Positions 15,945 through 18,085 of a stretch of DNA of 18,085 nt are shown here, one piece after another (the stretch's first letter is position 1; every line of letters begins with the position of its first letter). Location: assembly GCA_024710445.1 (NCBI GenBank), contig JANJUT010000156.1, positions 1-18,085 on the forward strand, given 5' to 3'. This DNA comes from Thiobacillus sp. (lineage in GTDB: Bacteria; Pseudomonadota; Gammaproteobacteria; Burkholderiales; Thiobacillaceae). A model generated the notes under the pieces. It worked only from the letters and a program-made list of their open reading frames with translations, did no database searches and was not told the origin of the DNA. The translations under genes and the position numbers were made by a program.

Positions 15945-17038
15945 GCGGGTTCGACTTTCTGCATCGCGGGAGGAATCGTGATGCCCACCATATCCATCAT
16001 CAGGGCATCGGCAAAATATTTGGCGCCCAGCACGTCAAACCTGAACGCAGCAGGCCCACTCCAGATCGGCGCCGAGCACGGCAATGCAGCCCGCTGCATT
16101 GCGCTTTCTTCTTCCATGCGCTGGCATCGCTTGATCCAGGCCAGTGCACGCCAGGCCGCATCACGCCACGGAGCAGACGGGTCCAGTTGCGCCAGGCGCA
16201 ACCAGCACACCGCCAGTTGGGCGAGCCCCGCCACACAGGCATGATTCGCCGCCGGCATCCAGCCATCGTCAAAGGCACCCGCCAGCCAGCCATTGCTGTG
16301 CAGTTGCTCGCGCAGCGCCTGCGCGGCATGCCGGGCAGCTCGCAAGGCACAGTCATCATCCAGCAACCGGGCTGATTCGATCAAGCTTCGCAGGATGCTT
16401 GCCAGGTCTGATGTGGTCAGCGGAGCCGGGCCGTGACGAAACCAGCCGCATGGAGTCTGCCGGGCCAGTGTCGCATCCAGATGATCCCGGGCGGCACTCA
16501 GCAGCGCCGTATCCCGGGTCAGCCTCCCCAAGGCGGCTAACGCGCGGCCGGCCTCGGCAAGCTGGACGAGCGTCAGCATCGGCACATCCTTCAGCAAGGT
16601 GCCGCTATGGACGGCGTGTGCCAGGCTGTCAGTGTGACCCAACTGCACATGTCCGGCGATCAGGCCATGAATCCGGCCAGCAGACAGGCTGTCCGGCTGT
16701 GCGATCAAGGCCTCCAGCATGGCGTGCGCACGGTGTTCCAGTTCCGGCCAGGCAAGATAGTTGGCTGCCGGCACGCAGGTTTCGATCAGCCAGCCCGTGG
16801 CGTCTTCACTCCCCGGCCCCCAGCCCGATCCGAATGACCAGTTGCCTGCGACCCAGCCACTGCGGGATGTCGACCGACAGGCGTCCTGTGCATGACACAC
16901 CCACTCAAGCGTGGCACGCAAATGACTACGGTGGTCCTGTTCAGGCTGGTGCGCCACACCGCCCATGTCCTGCATCATCCAGCGCAACTGGGAAGCTTGC
17001 CAGGGCTTATAACGCCTGAGCCAGGATGCGGGTTTCAT
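15941..17038 (-). CDS. Probable alpha/alpha-toroid protein of unknown function
   Basis: The protein has 365 residues from the ATG at 17038, chosen because it overlaps the stop of the upstream gene (ATGA). The frame is open 61 codons further, but that part is only an antisense-like extension into the neighbour. The protein looks almost entirely helical with repeated helix-turn-helix units and Gly/Trp-rich turns: GNWSFGSGWGPG and EDATGWLIET (78-87) in the first third, then CGWFRHG and NGWLAGAFDDGWMP. This pattern is typical of (alpha/alpha)6 toroids, such as six-hairpin glycosidases, polysaccharide epimerases/lyases and terpenoid-cyclase-like proteins. No signal peptide is seen. I cannot name a family or a catalytic residue with confidence. 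Its position between an adenylating enzyme and the O-ligase suggests a glycan substrate. Confidence 0.7.
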   Translation of the reverse strand: MKPASWLRRYKPWQASQLRWMMQDMGGVAHQPEQDHRSHLRATLEWVCHAQDACRSTSRSGWVAGNWSFGSGWGPGSEDATGWLIETCVPAANYLAWPELEHRAHAMLEALIAQPDSLSAGRIHGLIAGHVQLGHTDSLAHAVHSGTLLKDVPMLTLVQLAEAGRALAALGRLTRDTALLSAARDHLDATLARQTPCGWFRHGPAPLTTSDLASILRSLIESARLLDDDCALRAARHAAQALREQLHSNGWLAGAFDDGWMPAANHACVAGLAQLAVCWLRLAQLDPSAPWRDAAWRALAWIKRCQRMEEESAMQRAALPCSAPIWSGPAAFRFDVLGAKYFADALMMDMVGITIPPAMQKVEPA

Positions 17039-18085
17039 GATTGCCCCCCGGCATGTGCCTGAGCCAACGTCCCCTGCAAGGGCACATGGCTGACCACATA
17101 ACGATGCTTTCCGGAGGCCTCGGGGGCAATGCTCTCCTGCAATTTCAAGTCGATCTCCAGCGCCTCGCCCAAACGGGTGCGCAAGCCCGAAAACACCGCC
17201 AGACGCGCCTCGTTGTCCCAACGCTGATCCGGAACCACCAGCACTTCCAGTCGATTGACCGCATGCTGGATCAATTTGAATTGCCCCACACCGGAGATCG
17301 CCCGCAACACATAGATCACCGCCAGCGCATGCATGATGCGGCCATCGGCTGCCACGATGAAATCGGTCTGACGCCCCACCACGCTATCCAGCACTTCAAG
17401 GCCGCGTCCACCAGGGTCGCGCCGCCCAGAACGCCGCACCACATCACCCGTCCGGTAGCGGATAAAGGGCTGTGCCTCGGATACCAGGCTGGTGATCACC
17501 GCCTCGCCTTCCTCCGCCGGATTGCCCGCCGCATCCAGCACTTCGACGAGATGCGTCTCGCTCATCTGCAGCAGCGCCCCTTCCGGCGCCTGCAGCGCCA
17601 TCAGTCCGGCATCGCGGGCGCCGTACTCGACCGAGACCGGCACCCCGAACACGCGTTCGATCAACTCGCGCTGATGCGGAAACAGCGGCTCGCCGGTGCT
17701 GCTCACCACGCGCAGCGCGGCCAGCTTCGGCCGGCTGCCGCGCGCTTCGGCATGGGCGGCCAGCAGCGCCAGGCTGCTGGCATAGCCGTAGATCGCTTTC
17801 GGATTCCACGCCTGGATCGCCTGCAGAAAATCGTCCATGCGCGCAGGCGACATCTCGAAGGCGTTCAGCAGCAACTGGTTCACGAGCCGGTCGCGCAGCG
17901 TCTTGATGCGGTCGGTCTTCTTCAGCTCCACCGGCGCACCCCCCAGATAGACCTCGCGCGCACCCGGCACGACCCCCCACCAGCGTCGTGCACGCAGGCG
18001 CCCCGCGGCGTCGGCGGCCTGGCGCGCACGACCGAAGTGGAAAATCAGCGGCTCGCCGCTCGACCCCCCGGTCGTGTAGGGAAAG
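17035..18085 (-). CDS. CapK/PaaK-type AMP-forming acyl-CoA ligase family protein (5' end outside window)
   Basis: The frame is open to the right edge, so the GTG at 17970 that would start a 311-residue product is internal. The first visible residues include FPYTTGGSSGEPL, the phosphate-binding loop of adenylate-forming enzymes of the phenylacetate-CoA ligase type. Downstream are VVSSTGEPLF, YGARDAG (in place of the family's YG-x-x-E-x-G, with Asp at the usual Glu), and FIRYRTGDVV, the motif before the hinge. The C-terminal domain is short and ends soon after GKHRYVVSHVP. Family members activate carboxylic acids with ATP. CapK-like members are common in capsule clusters, with acceptors mostly unknown. 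Activation of an acyl or amino acid group for polysaccharide decoration is inference. The first visible 600 bases are distinctly GC-rich (45 of 60 in the line from 18001). Confidence 0.85.
   Translation of the reverse strand, partial: FPYTTGGSSGEPLIFHFGRARQAADAAGRLRARRWWGVVPGAREVYLGGAPVELKKTDRIKTLRDRLVNQLLLNAFEMSPARMDDFLQAIQAWNPKAIYGYASSLALLAAHAEARGSRPKLAALRVVSSTGEPLFPHQRELIERVFGVPVSVEYGARDAGLMALQAPEGALLQMSETHLVEVLDAAGNPAEEGEAVITSLVSEAQPFIRYRTGDVVRRSGRRDPGGRGLEVLDSVVGRQTDFIVAADGRIMHALAVIYVLRAISGVGQFKLIQHAVNRLEVLVVPDQRWDNEARLAVFSGLRTRLGEALEIDLKLQESIAPEASGKHRYVVSHVPLQGTLAQAHAGGQS

Noticed and set aside
17039..17221. Upstream extension of the toroid-like frame to 17221.
   Set aside because: It lies wholly inside the adenylating-enzyme gene, and the ATG at 17038 forms the 4-base overlap seen at other junctions of the locus.

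Overview
The window is a stretch of a bacterial surface or exported polysaccharide locus. It most likely comes from a betaproteobacterium of the Nitrosomonadales/Burkholderiales kind. That placement is inferred from GC-rich codon use, gene content and protein flavour, not from a marker gene. The strongest single family call is the putative O-glycosylation ligase of the exosortase A (XrtA/EpsH, PEP-CTERM) systems at 14652-15944, which suggests that the whole block is an exosortase A-associated exopolysaccharide locus. No exosortase, PEP-CTERM protein, flippase, chain-length regulator, RNA gene, IS element or CRISPR array is visible here.

Layout, left to right. (1) Rightward, 1-3487: the 3' end of a PAPS-dependent sulfotransferase, overlapping by GTGA a 1046-residue fusion of a GT2 glycosyltransferase, a membrane region and a sulfatase-fold domain with Thr at the nucleophile position. 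(2) Leftward block, read from 9433 down to 3466: sulfotransferase, NodB-type polysaccharide deacetylase, GT2, GT4, GT2, exported TPR protein. Most junctions are 4-base overlaps or gaps of a few bases, so this is probably one operon. It meets block 1 tail-to-tail with overlapping 3' ends and a shared hairpin. (3) A single rightward gene, 9463-11289: an asparagine-synthetase-like protein that lacks the glutaminase cysteine (Asp at position 2). It is divergent from block 2 with only 29 bases between the two starts. (4) Leftward block, read from beyond 18085 down to 11305: CapK/PaaK-type adenylating enzyme (5' end outside the window), alpha/alpha-toroid-like protein, O-glycosylation ligase, SGNH-like protein, MBOAT O-acyltransferase and, after a 197-base gap with a long inverted repeat, a MerB-like (alkylmercury lyase family) protein with its catalytic residues intact.

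Working model (inference): the glycosyltransferases build a repeat unit. The two sulfotransferases, the deacetylase, the MBOAT/SGNH pair and perhaps the adenylating enzyme decorate it with sulfate, free amines and acyl groups. The O-ligase transfers or polymerises it. The asparagine-synthetase-like protein could form an amide on a uronic acid or amino sugar using free ammonia or another amine. The fusion protein and the MerB-like protein do not fit standard exopolysaccharide biochemistry and are the main targets for follow-up.

Five adjacent gene pairs share 4-base ATGA/GTGA overlaps (near 347, 7221, 8411, 15941 and 17035). I used these to choose starts. No stretch longer than 300 bases lacks a gene; the largest gap is 11968-12164.
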